A stretch of 64,000 nucleotides of DNA from Anaerostipes rhamnosivorans (GTDB lineage: Bacteria; Bacillota; Clostridia; Lachnospirales; Lachnospiraceae): NCBI RefSeq assembly GCF_005280655.1, contig NZ_CP040058.1:3403001-3467000 (forward strand), in the 5' to 3' direction. The notes beneath the pieces are model-generated. The model worked only from the letters and a program-made list of their open reading frames with translations, did not search any database and was not told where the DNA came from. Below, in pieces: positions 1 to 8,833 of the stretch (positions are counted from its first letter, which is position 1; each line of letters starts with the position of its first letter). The position numbers and the translations under genes were made by a program.

Positions 1-1251
1 TCCTCCATGGGATAGTTCCCATTTATTTGCCTCTTTGCAGAGCTCCTCGTCAGACATGGTAATACCCTCTTTTCTGGCCAGCTCGATGACAATATGGAAA
101 TACTCCTTCTGGGTAGGCTTGGCATAGCTGATGGTGACTCCAAACCGGTTGACCAGAGAAAGCTTTTCTTCCATCGTATCGGATTTATGGATTCCGTTCA
201 GATTCTTTACATCATCTCGGTCGCTCCATGTCTCCTTGATCAAATGCCTTCTGTTGGATGTGGCATAGATCAGGATATTCTCAGGTTTTGTCTCCACTCC
301 GCCTTCGATCACCGCTTTCAGGAATTTGTATTCCACCTCAAACTCTTCAAAGGACAGGTCATCCATATAAATGATAAACCGGTAATTCCGGTTTTTAATA
401 TGTGCAATCACATTGGACAGATCCTTGAACTGATGCTTGTAGATCTCGATCATCCGGAGTCCCTGGTCATAATACTGGTTGACGATAGCCTTGATACTGG
501 TAGACTTTCCAGTACCACTGTCTCCGAACAGCAGGACGTTGTTGGCTTTCCTTCCCTGCACAAAGGCCTCTGTATTGTCTATGAGCTTCTTCTTCTGAAT
601 CTCATAGCCTACCAAGTCATCAAGCGTCACCTTATCCATGTTGTTAATGGCCCGGAATGCGATCTCACCGCTATGATTTTCTTCAATCCTGAACGCTTTA
701 TTGAGTCCGAACATTCCCACGCCATAGGCCTTATAAAAGCCTGTCACCACCTGGAAAAACTCGTGTTCATCCTTAGTCCCTTCCAGTTTTCTGCTCAGTG
801 CCTGGACCTTCTCGCTGACATTTTTATTGTACATAAGCTCCGGTTTTCCGATCGCTTTGTAGTCTGAGAGCCGGCTGAAGCAGTCTACCCCAAGATATGA
901 CTCGATCCTTGAAAAGTCATAATCAAACAGCTCTTTAAAAGCGCGGAAATCATTTTCTGCAAAATAATTTACGCTTCCGTCCCTGGCTCCCACCTTTTCA
1001 CAGGTGATACTAAATGGGTTTTCGTTGGTGATCAGCAAAAACGTCAGGTAGTTATGCCAGAGATTCTCGTCAAACCCATAATCTGTGGCCACCTGAAGGA
1101 TCCTTTTGATCTGCCTGAACACCCTTGTGGTCAGGACCTCTTTGGATTGGCTTTCTTCATCCATGCAGCGGAAAATATCACTTAACTGCATCAAAATAGA
1201 ATCCGGCTCCATGTCGCCGTATATGAGTAACTTTGAAACATTTTTATACAT
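1..1251 (-). CDS. DUF815-family P-loop ATPase, 3' end cut by the window edge
   Basis: The reading frame opens at the ATG at 1251, behind a GGTGGAGG ribosome binding site, and stays open for 417 codons to base 1. Near residue 240 is a Walker A motif, GDSGTGKST, followed by a segment reading [13 protein letters not shown] that fits Walker B. The N-terminal half is helical and lacks a signal peptide. DUF815 proteins are AAA+-like ATPases of about 420-450 residues with no firmly assigned role, so only a few residues should be missing. It is the last gene of the run LemA, DUF2207, DUF815, with 25 bp separating it from the DUF2207 gene. That suggests an envelope-associated unit, but the function is unknown. 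Confidence 0.85.
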   Translation of the reverse strand, partial: MYKNVSKLLIYGDMEPDSILMQLSDIFRCMDEESQSKEVLTTRVFRQIKRILQVATDYGFDENLWHNYLTFLLITNENPFSITCEKVGARDGSVNYFAENDFRAFKELFDYDFSRIESYLGVDCFSRLSDYKAIGKPELMYNKNVSEKVQALSRKLEGTKDEHEFFQVVTGFYKAYGVGMFGLNKAFRIEENHSGEIAFRAINNMDKVTLDDLVGYEIQKKKLIDNTEAFVQGRKANNVLLFGDSGTGKSTSIKAIVNQYYDQGLRMIEIYKHQFKDLSNVIAHIKNRNYRFIIYMDDLSFEEFEVEYKFLKAVIEGGVETKPENILIYATSNRRHLIKETWSDRDDVKNLNGIHKSDTMEEKLSLVNRFGVTISYAKPTQKEYFHIVIELARKEGITMSDEELCKEANKWELSHGG

Positions 1252-1276
1252 TTGTTCCTCCACCTTTCATGTTCTT

Positions 1277-3247
1277 CTACCAGCTTCCGCCGCCTCCGCC
1301 GCCGAAGCCGCCCCCGGAGAATCCGCCCCCTCCAAAGGAGCCGCCTCCAAATCCACCTCCGCCTCCAGACGATGGCTTCGGAGGTTCCGGGACAGACAGA
1401 GTGCTTGCTGCCTGTGCCATGTTACCCATGAGACAGCGGTTAAAGATGTAATAATCAAAAAATGTGAACTGACGGTCTGTCACATACCAATCCGGCGCAG
1501 CCAGTCCGAGATCCTTCAGCTTCTCCGCAAACACATCAGAGAGCCCGAAAACATAAGCATACGGCATGATGTGGTAAAACAGCTGAGGCTGGTCTTCTGC
1601 TAGTGCTTTCATCCTGTCCAGCTCCGCTGTCTCGATAAAATCACGGAGCCCGGCCAAGTGTCCCATCCATTCAATACACTGGTGTGTCCTCTTTTTCATA
1701 AATCCTGTCATCAGGATCATACCTGCAGTCATAACCAGCACGGCGGCTAAAACCCAGATATAATTGAATATCTCATCATTCCTTACACGGACAACATAGC
1801 TTCCGGTATAAGCTGCCGCAGAAAGAAAACTTGCCGCCAGAGCCCAGAATACCCACAGCTTTCTGCTCTCCCTGCTTCTGGCATACCAGCCGTCCACCGC
1901 TGTGGTAAACAAGAGCATTCCGCCTAATACAAGGATCCACAATACGATCTCAACGATCATTCTTGGGATACCCGTATAAGAATAAACACTTGAGACAAGC
2001 ATAAACAGGCCCAGCGGAAGTGCTGAGAGTACCATGGATATTCCTCTTGCTGCTCTTGAGGATGTGGTATAAATATTAAACTCCTTCTTCCTTCCGAAAA
2101 ACCCAATCAGTTTATTTTTAGCCACCTGCAGAGTATCTGCATATTTGTATTTCAGATCGTCAATCTTGACCTTATCCTTACCGTCAAACAGGTTGTCAAA
2201 CATGATCCTCTGATAGCCAGGTGCTGTACTGGCAAGATCGGCCTTTTTATGGAATATGAGTTTTCCTTTCTTTTCTTCAATCTTAAGATATCCCCGGTCA
2301 GCCCAGTAAAGGATCAGGGAAAGCAGATCTTGATCCTGCACCTTTCCGTCGATAATATAACCTACCCCCGCACTATCCAGTCCGTCCGGCGGCTGATATT
2401 GTATGGATGGAATGATCTTCTCATCCCTTCCGAACATAAGAAACAGACAAAGCACAATACCAAAAATAATAACGGAGGGGATCAGGATCATCCATGGAAT
2501 CCCGGCGACCTGCTGGCTTCCTTCAAAATATCCAGCATCCAACCCGGCAAAGCAGGTCAGCCCGCTGCCAAGCGGAAGGCTCTTCTTTAACGTGCCCGTC
2601 ACTGTCATGTTTTCTTCATTTTTGTCAATGGTGAGAACGTCTTCTGCGTTCTTTGTGGAACCGTATTCTCCGTAATAAAACTTCAGCCGGCCCATGTCAA
2701 ATTTTTTGGGAAACTTTATGGTAAACCTGCTTCCTGCAGGGATCTCATTCTTCCACTGTGTGGGGAATATATTACAGTAGATGTTATCGTAACTGCTCTT
2801 CTGAAACTTTGGATTTAGAAGATATTCAAACTTATAATTGCCTTCCCATACCGTCGTATCCTCATCTCCGAACCTGAACACCTTGTTTCCTTTTTCACTG
2901 CTCACACTCACAGTCTCATTGGATCTCAGCATATCCAGAGGCGCATAATATGGCACCTTTTGAAGAACGCCGTTTTTGTCATAGGCAGATACAGTTCCTT
3001 TATTAGGTACATACCGGTATATCCCATGCCGCGGCTCCGAAAATTTCACATTGATTCTTTCTGTGATATCATAGGATCCGTCTTCTCCTACCACAACCTT
3101 TGTCTGGTACTGTTTTGTCCTCATATAAGGGTCCGACTCAACCTGCGATGGAGAAGGCCCAGCTATGCTTTCAAACGCAATCCCTCCGCAGATACATAAG
3201 ACCAGCAGAAGGACAGCGGCGAAGCCGGAGCTCCATAATTTTTTCAT
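1277..3247 (-). CDS. DUF2207 domain membrane protein with glycine-rich C-terminus
   Basis: This 656-residue protein starts with a signal peptide or anchor (MKKLWSSGFAAVLLLVLCIC). An extracytoplasmic DUF2207 domain covers about residues 40-245, a membrane helix lies near 250-272, a cytoplasmic stretch follows, and there are further helices near 400-520. The tail is almost pure glycine with Phe and Ser and ends in GGGGGGSW. The start has a GGGAGGT ribosome binding site. DUF2207 proteins often sit next to LemA, as here, with a 23-bp gap. Their biochemical role is unknown. A paralog of the same architecture and the same terminal residues lies at 10436-12394. Confidence 0.88.
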   Translation of the reverse strand: MKKLWSSGFAAVLLLVLCICGGIAFESIAGPSPSQVESDPYMRTKQYQTKVVVGEDGSYDITERINVKFSEPRHGIYRYVPNKGTVSAYDKNGVLQKVPYYAPLDMLRSNETVSVSSEKGNKVFRFGDEDTTVWEGNYKFEYLLNPKFQKSSYDNIYCNIFPTQWKNEIPAGSRFTIKFPKKFDMGRLKFYYGEYGSTKNAEDVLTIDKNEENMTVTGTLKKSLPLGSGLTCFAGLDAGYFEGSQQVAGIPWMILIPSVIIFGIVLCLFLMFGRDEKIIPSIQYQPPDGLDSAGVGYIIDGKVQDQDLLSLILYWADRGYLKIEEKKGKLIFHKKADLASTAPGYQRIMFDNLFDGKDKVKIDDLKYKYADTLQVAKNKLIGFFGRKKEFNIYTTSSRAARGISMVLSALPLGLFMLVSSVYSYTGIPRMIVEIVLWILVLGGMLLFTTAVDGWYARSRESRKLWVFWALAASFLSAAAYTGSYVVRVRNDEIFNYIWVLAAVLVMTAGMILMTGFMKKRTHQCIEWMGHLAGLRDFIETAELDRMKALAEDQPQLFYHIMPYAYVFGLSDVFAEKLKDLGLAAPDWYVTDRQFTFFDYYIFNRCLMGNMAQAASTLSVPEPPKPSSGGGGGFGGGSFGGGGFSGGGFGGGGGGSW

Positions 3248-3270
3248 AGTGACCTCCCTGTGTCAAAGCA

Positions 3271-3825
3271 TTAAAAAGAAACTTTTACATTCTCCCGTTC
3301 TGCCTCATCACTGATTTCGTATAATGGTTTTCTCCTAAACTTAAAGATACCTGCTACGATATTGCCAGGGAACATTTCTGCCTTGGTGTTGTACTTGTTG
3401 ACAACGCCGTTGTAGTATCTTCTGGATCCTGCGATCTCCTCCTCGATCCTCTGAAGCTGTTCCTGCAGCTGAAGGAAGTTCTGGTTGGCCTTCAGATCAG
3501 GATAAGCCTCCGCAACTGCAAATAAGGAACGCAGTGCTCCTGTCAAGACATTTTCATTGGCCAGACGCTCTTCCGGATTGGAGGCGCTCATTGCCATATT
3601 TCTGGCGGACACTACCTTTTCCAGTGTTCCTGATTCATGCTTCGCATAACCTTTGACAGTCTCCACGTAGTTTGGGATCAGATCGTACCTTTTCTTCAGA
3701 GAAACGTCCATCGCAGAGTATGCCTCTTCGGTTTTGTTTCTTAAAGTGATAAATCCGTTATACGAGCCTACCAGCCAAATTGCCAGTACCGCAATAATTA
3801 CTATAATAATGATTAATGCTGCCAT
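3271..3825 (-). CDS. lemA: LemA family protein
   Basis: This 184-residue protein has one N-terminal membrane helix (IIIIVIIAVLAIWLVGSYN). The LemA core follows: RNKTEEAYSAMDVSLKKRYDLIPN, long helices, and the late motif FPGNIVAGIFKF. LemA proteins expose a short N-terminus outside and a helical bundle inside, and their function is poorly defined. The ATG follows an AAGGAGGAAAT ribosome binding site. It is the first gene of the apparent lemA-DUF2207-DUF815 unit. Confidence 0.93.
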   Translation of the reverse strand: MAALIIIIVIIAVLAIWLVGSYNGFITLRNKTEEAYSAMDVSLKKRYDLIPNYVETVKGYAKHESGTLEKVVSARNMAMSASNPEERLANENVLTGALRSLFAVAEAYPDLKANQNFLQLQEQLQRIEEEIAGSRRYYNGVVNKYNTKAEMFPGNIVAGIFKFRRKPLYEISDEAERENVKVSF

Positions 3826-3885
3826 TGTTATTTCCTCCTTTAGTTTTAATAATTCCAGTATAACACTAAATAACTTTACAGGAAA

Positions 3886-4239
3886 CTACAGAAATGAACC
3901 GCGCAGCTTTAAGTGGAGGACAATATTTTTTTCCCTTCCGTGCTCATCCTCGGCTTTGAACATGATCTCTCCAGGAATATAATGGTCAAAGCACAGCTTC
4001 TCCGCTGTGATCTGATAATTTTCCAGCCAATCCCCCGGTATGCGCCTGTCAATTCTTATACTCTCTGTTCTTATTTTCCCTGGAATGCCCTCCAGCAAAA
4101 CCTCAACTCTGCCACTGTTTGAAAGAACTCCTGCCCATCCTAAATGGCTGCAGATACAGTAAAGTCCCTTTCTCCCATCAGACTGGCTTGCTAATTCTAC
4201 CATTCTTGAACGAATCTTCTCTCTTTTCAGCATCTCCAT
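3886..4239 (-). CDS. Hypothetical protein, 117 aa
   Basis: I do not recognise this family. The protein is soluble, with no signal peptide or membrane helix, and is rich in beta-prone and charged residues. It has two Cys in CICSHLGW and an Arg/Ile-rich middle (IRTESIRIDRRIPGDW). A GAGGTG ribosome binding site precedes the ATG. It lies 60 bp upstream of lemA on the same strand and could be cotranscribed with it. The composition and the ribosome binding site support a real gene. Confidence 0.6.
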   Translation of the reverse strand: MEMLKREKIRSRMVELASQSDGRKGLYCICSHLGWAGVLSNSGRVEVLLEGIPGKIRTESIRIDRRIPGDWLENYQITAEKLCFDHYIPGEIMFKAEDEHGREKNIVLHLKLRGSFL

Positions 4240-4534
4240 TTTTCACCTCATAAATTAGTTTTACTTAACTTTTTCGCATATCTTATTCCTTAGTATGCTC
4301 TTCATAGATGCCAGAATAACTTTTCCGGCGTGTATGCCGTTTCTGCCGGCGCAAACAGCGCAGCATATTTTTAAGATATTCATCCGGTCCCAAACATGTG
4401 CAGAAAAATTTTTATAAATCCAGCTGTTAAACTTCCGGAGCCTTACTTTACCGCATCGGTAGTTTTTTATGGAATAAAGCGGGCAAATCCAAAAATACTT
4501 CCTACTCTCTCACTCTTTAAGGGCCTTATCTACT

Positions 4535-4567
4535 CAAAAAATAGGACCGGAAAAATTTCCGGTCCTA
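4535..4567 (-). terminator. Rho-independent terminator
   Basis: TAGGACCGGAAA at 4542-4553 pairs with TTTCCGGTCCTA at 4556-4567. On the minus strand the hairpin is followed by a run of six T. It would terminate transcripts of the rubrerythrin gene, reading through the repeat between them. Confidence 0.65.
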
Positions 4568-4614
4568 AATGGATAAATATGAAATAGAGGAATAAATTCA
4601 AGAAAAGTGTATGG

Positions 4615-4735
4615 CATGTTCTACATGATTTCCGTTCAGCTCTTAGAATGCCTCACTCCAATCATGTAGAACATGGACGTAGTGTCTGCTGGAGAAGGGA
4701 TTCTATCAAAAGAAAGGTGCCGCTTTTGGGTATAT
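4615..4735. repeat. Modular intergenic palindromic repeat, module B plus linker
   Basis: CATGTTCTACATGATT (4615-4630) and AATCATGTAGAACATG (4660-4675) form a perfect 16-bp inverted repeat around a 29-base centre. A linker follows that contains GACGTAGTGTCTGCTGGAGA and recurs beside the other copies. Further copies of module B are at 8033-8092 and 20973-21032, so this is a dispersed element and not a gene-specific regulatory site. Confidence 0.85.
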
Positions 4736-4759
4736 GTTTTTGTCCGCTGCCTTCTCGTT

Positions 4760-5302
4760 CTACCCGAAGTATCTCTTTAACAGGCCTTCAAAGGCTTTTC
4801 CATGGCGGGCTTCATCCCTTGCCATCTCATGAACGGTGTCATGGATCGCATCTAAGTTCGCTGCCTTTGCTCTCTTTGCAAGGTCAAACTTTCCTGCTGT
4901 AGCACCATTCTCTGCTTCTACTCTCATCTCAAGGTTTTTCTTTGTGCTGTCTGTTACGACTTCTCCAAGCAGTTCAGCAAACTTTGATGCATGCTCTGCT
5001 TCTTCTAATGCTGCTTTTTCCCAGTATAATCCGATCTCCGGATATCCTTCTCTATGTGCCACACGGCTCATTGCAAGGTACATACCTACTTCAGAGCATT
5101 CTCCTTCAAAGTTTGCTCTTAAGTCTGCCATGATGTCCTCGCTGGCTCCCTGTGCCACTCCGACTACATGCTCAGCTGCCCATTCTCTGTCTCCTGTCTG
5201 CTCTTTGAACTTCTCTGCAGGAACTCCACATGTTGGACATTTCTCTGGTGCTGTTTCTCCCTCGTGAACATATCCGCATACTGTACAAACCCATTTCTTC
5301 AT
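4760..5302 (-). CDS. Reverse rubrerythrin (N-terminal rubredoxin plus diiron domain)
   Basis: This 180-residue protein begins with a rubredoxin-like Fe(Cys)4 domain: Cys6 and Cys9 in CTVCGY, and Cys22 and Cys25 in [12 protein letters not shown] ferritin-like diiron domain follows with carboxylate motifs [32 protein letters not shown] and [17 protein letters not shown]. The domain order is the reverse of classical rubrerythrin. Proteins of this layout in Clostridium act as NADH-linked peroxide and oxygen reductases that protect anaerobes. The ATG has an AAAGGAG ribosome binding site. A sigma-A promoter and a dyad lie upstream, so regulation by a peroxide or oxygen repressor is likely. Confidence 0.93.
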   Translation of the reverse strand: MKKWVCTVCGYVHEGETAPEKCPTCGVPAEKFKEQTGDREWAAEHVVGVAQGASEDIMADLRANFEGECSEVGMYLAMSRVAHREGYPEIGLYWEKAALEEAEHASKFAELLGEVVTDSTKKNLEMRVEAENGATAGKFDLAKRAKAANLDAIHDTVHEMARDEARHGKAFEGLLKRYFG

Positions 5303-5368
5303 AATAATGATCTCCTTTGCTTACTAATCTATGTTGTGTTATTTTTCTTTCCTATCCAAGAATCTCAG

Positions 5369-5383
5369 TAACAGTAATTGTTA
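5369..5383. promoter_or_regulatory. Dyad operator candidate downstream of the rubrerythrin promoter
   Basis: TAACAGTAATTGTTA has perfect TAACA/TGTTA arms and lies about 20 bases downstream of the -10 box. Its length and AT-rich dyad resemble Fur-superfamily (PerR-type) boxes, but the match is not close enough to name the regulator. Confidence 0.4.
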
Positions 5384-5402
5384 TTGTTTTCTTGTTGAGA
5401 TA

Positions 5403-5431
5403 ATAATATCATCAAGCTTTTTATCTGTCAA
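5403..5431 (-). promoter_or_regulatory. Sigma-A promoter of reverse rubrerythrin
   Basis: On the minus strand TTGACA (5426-5431) and TATTAT (5403-5408) are separated by exactly 17 bases, about 100 bases upstream of the rubrerythrin start. This is a near-consensus promoter. Confidence 0.75.
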
Positions 5432-5568
5432 TAACTTTTTTGAATTTTTTAAATTTGATTTCCTTACTCAACTTTTTTTAAGCCATAATAGTTTCTTATA
5501 TTTATGAAGAAGACAAAATATAAAGATTTTTAACCTCTTGTTATTGAATGCTTAAATATCCTAAGATA

Positions 5569-5694
5569 TTTCTAAGGTTTGTTTATACTTCATTTATAAT
5601 TGTTTATTTTTTTAACATTGAATCTGTCCTTCGTTCTGCTATACTTTAATTACAGTTTTTCATATATTTTAATCCTCTCTTTTCATTAAATATA
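5569..5694 (+). repeat. 125-bp direct repeat, copy 1, with internal promoter
   Basis: This stretch is nearly the same as 7736-7861. Shared blocks include TTTATAATTGTTTAT and TTTTTCATATATTTTAATCC. Both copies keep a plus-strand promoter: here TTGAAT (5618-5623), a 16-base spacer, then TATACT (5640-5645). Copy 1 runs into a 24-bp perfect hairpin. The two copies flank the M23-XRE gene pair. Confidence 0.75.
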
Positions 5695-5759
5695 GGACAA
5701 GGGTGTTTTAAGATCACTGGCTTTAACCAGTTGTTTTAAAACACCCTTGTCCTATATTT
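5688..5759. other. Long perfect stem-loop after the M23 gene
   Basis: A 24-bp perfect inverted repeat (5688-5711 with 5736-5759) contains ACAAGGGTGTTTTAA and its complement, around a 24-base loop that itself folds as ACTGG-CTTTAA-CCAGT. It begins one base past the stop codon of the M23 gene. It may terminate that gene, or form the body of a small plus-strand RNA starting near 5652. A T-run is weak on both strands. Confidence 0.6.
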
Positions 5760-5760
5760 C

Positions 5761-6504
5761 TCAAATCTCATTGCTCACTGTCTGCCCCACCTCAATATAT
5801 GGTGAATTACATTGATCCCCCCGTTCATTTAAGTGTCTGTCATCGAAGTTCCCAAAGTTGTGGGTATTCTGCACTATGATATCTTTAAATTTAACCGGCA
5901 GTCCCGGCGAAGAATAAAAACTCTTTCCCCGCTGTACCTGGAAATGGAGATGCGGCTCTGTTGTGTTGCCTGAATTACCGCACTCCGCAAGTTTCTCCCC
6001 TCTCTTTACAGACTGGCCCACGGACACAAGTATACTGCCAGGTCTGAGATGGGCTGACAGGGAGTACTCATGATCTAAATGTCTGATCAGGATGTAGTTG
6101 CCTCTGATATCACGGGCGTCACATGAGACAGCTCTATTTTTCGTAACCTTACTGTCGGGATTCCCATCACCGACTTCTGCAATCATACCATCAGCCGGGG
6201 CTAAGATCTCTTTCCCATAACAATAAAAGGACCTTACCTCTGTCTCTTCTCCTGTAAAACTATTCCCATCTCCATCCAGTATAATAAAATCATAGGCGTA
6301 CCTTTGTGTGGGAACTTCCCATGAGTGGGAAGTCCTTTTCGTGACACCGCCGTTTGCCACAGCCCATTTACCGTGAAATGGCAGTGAATATATCATTCTT
6401 GAATCATTATTATTAATATCCGGAAGCTTCCCTTTATATTTATGTCTCAAAACAAAGATTCCCCATATCTGCTTCAATGATTGCAAAATAATAGGACCGT
6501 TCAT
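5761..6504 (-). CDS. M23-family (LytM/lysostaphin-like) peptidase domain protein
   Basis: The 247-residue protein has a C-terminal M23 core: ILAPADGMIAEVGDG, an LSAHLRPGS strand, VKRGEKLAECGNSGNT and the metal motif EPHLHFQV. The upstream part contains QRYAYDF where a metal-binding H-x3-D motif would be expected, so one His may be missing or supplied by SHSW just before. There is no signal peptide, which is unusual for a cell-wall endopeptidase. It starts 3 bp after the XRE regulator stop, and its ribosome binding site (AAGGAGG) lies inside that gene, so the two are one operon. Its substrate is unknown. Confidence 0.8.
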   Translation of the reverse strand: MNGPIILQSLKQIWGIFVLRHKYKGKLPDINNNDSRMIYSLPFHGKWAVANGGVTKRTSHSWEVPTQRYAYDFIILDGDGNSFTGEETEVRSFYCYGKEILAPADGMIAEVGDGNPDSKVTKNRAVSCDARDIRGNYILIRHLDHEYSLSAHLRPGSILVSVGQSVKRGEKLAECGNSGNTTEPHLHFQVQRGKSFYSSPGLPVKFKDIIVQNTHNFGNFDDRHLNERGDQCNSPYIEVGQTVSNEI

Positions 6505-6507
6505 CCC

Positions 6508-7593
6508 TTACCCAACCTCCTTTACCACTCCCGATGGTCTTGAAAACTTATTTTTATACTCCTTTACCAGACTTTTATATTCTGGATTGTTCCACAAGAA
6601 CGATAGCTCTTTTTCTGTCTCCATCTCCTTTAGAATAGCAGGCAACAAATCGACATTATAATTTTTGATCTGGGTTTCTGATAATTTCAGATGTTTATAC
6701 AGCGGGGACTGGGTGATATTCCATTTTTTCTGTATGGTATCAAGTGCATCCCTATAGATTGAAAGACATGTCTGTGTATCCTGTCTATTTACCGCAAGCT
6801 CAAGCTGGGCCGCGCGCGATGTGCAGTCCATGATCTCAAATTCTTTCGTTAAGGCTTCATACTTATCAGCGTAGTATTGTGCATCAGCGTATCTTTCATT
6901 ACGGATCGCCGCCTTTGTCATACCCATTAAAATAGTTTGTATATCAACTGCAGTCTCCGCAAGTTTTGACTCATAAAGCTCGCAAGCGTCCTCATAACGT
7001 TCCAGTTTCATAGAAAGCCTCGCTGACATCAGCCCTTTGTCAGGAGAAGACACGGGCAGCTGCTTTATCCGTTCTTCCGCAAGTTCATACTCACCGCGTC
7101 CAAAATGCGATTCAATCAGTGCAGACAGAGCTTGAGCAGAAATCAAAGGATCACCGCTTTTGGCAATACGGCAAAAGAGTTTATTGAGCTCTCCTTGATA
7201 ATCCTCCTTATTTTGTATGACAAATAAATCCAGTCCGTTTTTCAGATCAAATGCCAGCGTGTAAATCAGCAAGTCGCAGGTTGGGTACTCTGAGATTTTC
7301 TGCATGGCGGTTTGGAACGCAGAATCAAATCCCTGTTTCTTCATAAGAGCATAAAGTTCATCGGACAGATGCTGGATTTCGGTCTCCTGCAGATCTTCTT
7401 TAAAAGACATTAAAGTATTCAGATCTGTTTTCAGCAGTCTTGCCAATGCAGGCAGTATTGTGATGTCAGGAAATGTATTGCCGTTTTCCCACTTGCTCAC
7501 AGACGGAGTGGACACGCCTAAATATTGGGCTATCTGTTCCTGGGTAAACCCTTGCTCCCTGCGCTTTTGCCGTATTGTCTCATTTATTTTCAT
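6508..7593 (-). CDS. XRE-family helix-turn-helix regulator with TPR-like C-terminal region
   Basis: The ATG at 7593 follows AGGAGG and gives MKINETIRQKRREQ, a typical XRE start; an upstream in-frame extension lacks a ribosome binding site. Residues 1-60 form an HTH_3 domain (FTQEQIAQYLGVSTPSVSKWENG). The rest, to residue 361, is helical with repeated pairs like those of TPR sensor domains. Such proteins often respond to peptides or control adjacent genes. The M23 gene follows directly, so autoregulation of this pair is a fair inference. Confidence 0.85.
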   Translation of the reverse strand: MKINETIRQKRREQGFTQEQIAQYLGVSTPSVSKWENGNTFPDITILPALARLLKTDLNTLMSFKEDLQETEIQHLSDELYALMKKQGFDSAFQTAMQKISEYPTCDLLIYTLAFDLKNGLDLFVIQNKEDYQGELNKLFCRIAKSGDPLISAQALSALIESHFGRGEYELAEERIKQLPVSSPDKGLMSARLSMKLERYEDACELYESKLAETAVDIQTILMGMTKAAIRNERYADAQYYADKYEALTKEFEIMDCTSRAAQLELAVNRQDTQTCLSIYRDALDTIQKKWNITQSPLYKHLKLSETQIKNYNVDLLPAILKEMETEKELSFLWNNPEYKSLVKEYKNKFSRPSGVVKEVG

Positions 7594-7735
7594 TGGCAGC
7601 CTCCTAAAAAACTCTATAACGTTCCATATGACAATCATACTAAATCACTTACCTTTGCACAATAACGCATCAGCTAACTTATCATGTAATAAAATTGCCT
7701 GTCAGTTAAAATGAAAAACCGTTTCATAAGAGTTT

Positions 7736-7861
7736 TCTAAGATTTGTTTATATTTCGTTTATAATTGTTTATTTTCTATACATTGTATCTGATGAAGATT
7801 CTGATATACTTTAATTATAGTTTTTCATATATTTTAATCCTCTCTTTTCATTAAATATAAA
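7736..7861 (+). repeat. 125-bp direct repeat, copy 2, with internal promoter
   Basis: This is the second copy of the module at 5569-5694. The promoter is conserved: TTGTAT (7783-7788), 16 bases, TATACT (7805-7810). The promoter boxes and the downstream 40 bases are better conserved than the spacer and the bases between, which suggests selection on transcription. Confidence 0.75.
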
Positions 7862-7898
7862 AAACAGGTTCCGTCCAACCAGCGGAACCTGTTTTTTT
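7817..7898 (+). ncRNA. Candidate small RNA (promoter plus intrinsic terminator)
   Basis: The promoter at 7783-7810 would start a transcript near 7817. It would end at a strong intrinsic terminator, AACAGGTTCCG (7863-7873) paired with CGGAACCTGTT (7883-7893), followed by seven T. No open frame with a ribosome binding site fits in the roughly 80 bases. The repeated copy at 5652-5760 ends in a different hairpin. I know no family that matches. Confidence 0.45.
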
Positions 7899-7914
7899 GT
7901 TGTTAATTACATCA

Positions 7915-8092
7915 GCTATTTACCACTATTGGAGAAGGCATTTCAAAAATGCGACGGAAATAGTGGTGAATAACTATCGTAGGATGGCACCTTCTGTTTA
8001 ACTGTCATCCTTATCCAGCAGACACTACGTCTATGTTCTACATGATTGGAGTGAGGCATTCTAAGAGCTGAACGGAAATCATGTGGAACATG
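7915..8092. repeat. Modular palindromic repeat, module A, linker and module B
   Basis: Module A: TATTTACCACTATT (7917-7930) pairs with AATAGTGGTGAATA (7959-7972). A linker follows with the motif CCAGCAGACACTACGTC. Module B: ATGTTCTACATGATT (8033-8047) pairs with AATCATGTGGAACAT. Module B ends one base before the last base of the ECF stop codon, so the element was inserted tightly against the gene end. Other copies are at 4615, 19482 and 20852. Confidence 0.85.
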
Positions 8093-8695
8093 TCATGTAT
8101 TTTTCAACGCCTTATGGAGCACCCTGGCAACCGTTCCTCCTACAATGGAACCTGCCAGTATCTCGATCACTGCATTCACCCCTACAAAGGCGCAGATAAA
8201 CATCAGCGGGTTCAGATTGCCCATCGTTGAATTGAGATTTTGAAAATACTCCGTATTCCAGTAACAAAGTACCATGACACCCATAAAAAATACGGTGTTC
8301 AGAAACGGAGCACAAAATCCTGCTACATAGTAATAGGAAGTCTTTGCCTGTCCGCCCCGTTTCAATGTTTTAAAAATTACTCCGGTCAGGAACCCCATCA
8401 GCGCCCTTGTCGGAACTGCCACCAAAAATGCATAAAACGGATTGATTCCCACAAGAACTGCACCAAATGGATTCATTCCAAAAAATCTTGCAAAACTGAT
8501 GAGCCCGAATGCCAGCCCCAGGACTGCACCGGCTGCCGGTGAGAATATCATGGCTCCCACCCCTACCGGAATTGTAAGCAGAGAGACTTCAAGTAATCCA
8601 AGACGTAGATATCCCAGCGGCGTAAATGTCATAATAAAAATGATGGCTATGAACAATGCGATCTGCACCACTCTAAGAACTTTTTTGTTTCCCAC
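8093..8695 (-). CDS. ECF transporter S component (vitamin-type substrate-binding membrane protein)
   Basis: The 200-residue, very hydrophobic protein has about six membrane helices and the motif pattern of ECF S components: an N-terminal VLRVVQIALFIAIIFIMTF and the middle IFSPAAGAVLGLAFGLISFARF. These proteins bind a vitamin or similar small molecule and dock on a shared EcfA-A'-T module encoded elsewhere. The GTG start is set by AGGAGG eight bases upstream. The gene stands alone. No riboswitch is evident in the 138-bp leader, so I cannot assign the substrate; pantothenate-type is one possibility. Confidence 0.8.
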   Translation of the reverse strand: MGNKKVLRVVQIALFIAIIFIMTFTPLGYLRLGLLEVSLLTIPVGVGAMIFSPAAGAVLGLAFGLISFARFFGMNPFGAVLVGINPFYAFLVAVPTRALMGFLTGVIFKTLKRGGQAKTSYYYVAGFCAPFLNTVFFMGVMVLCYWNTEYFQNLNSTMGNLNPLMFICAFVGVNAVIEILAGSIVGGTVARVLHKALKNT

Positions 8696-8833
8696 TTTTT
8701 CATCCTCCTGTATTTCCCTTTATATTACCACGCTGTTTGCGGGTTCCACAAGTTCTTTTGGAAAAACACTCCTATTCCTTTCCGCTTCTGTCATTCCGCC
8801 GCCAGAAAAACATTCGTCATTATTCTTTTTCTT

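Larger units (their letters stand above)
4240..4759. other. Intergenic stretch between rubrerythrin and hypothetical gene
   Basis: There is no convincing gene here. It holds a terminator-like hairpin (4542-4567) and one copy of the modular palindromic repeat (4615-4735), described separately. The short open frames in it lack ribosome binding sites. Confidence 0.6.

Noticed and set aside
1233..1451. Proline-rich 72-residue plus-strand frame
   Set aside because: It is the complement of the glycine tail of the DUF2207 gene; no ribosome binding site. The same holds for 10296-10538.
7799..7861. Short leader peptides (5 codons) on the minus strand in the 125-bp repeats
   Set aside because: Five-codon frames after a purine-rich stretch occur easily by chance; the plus-strand promoter-terminator reading is better supported.
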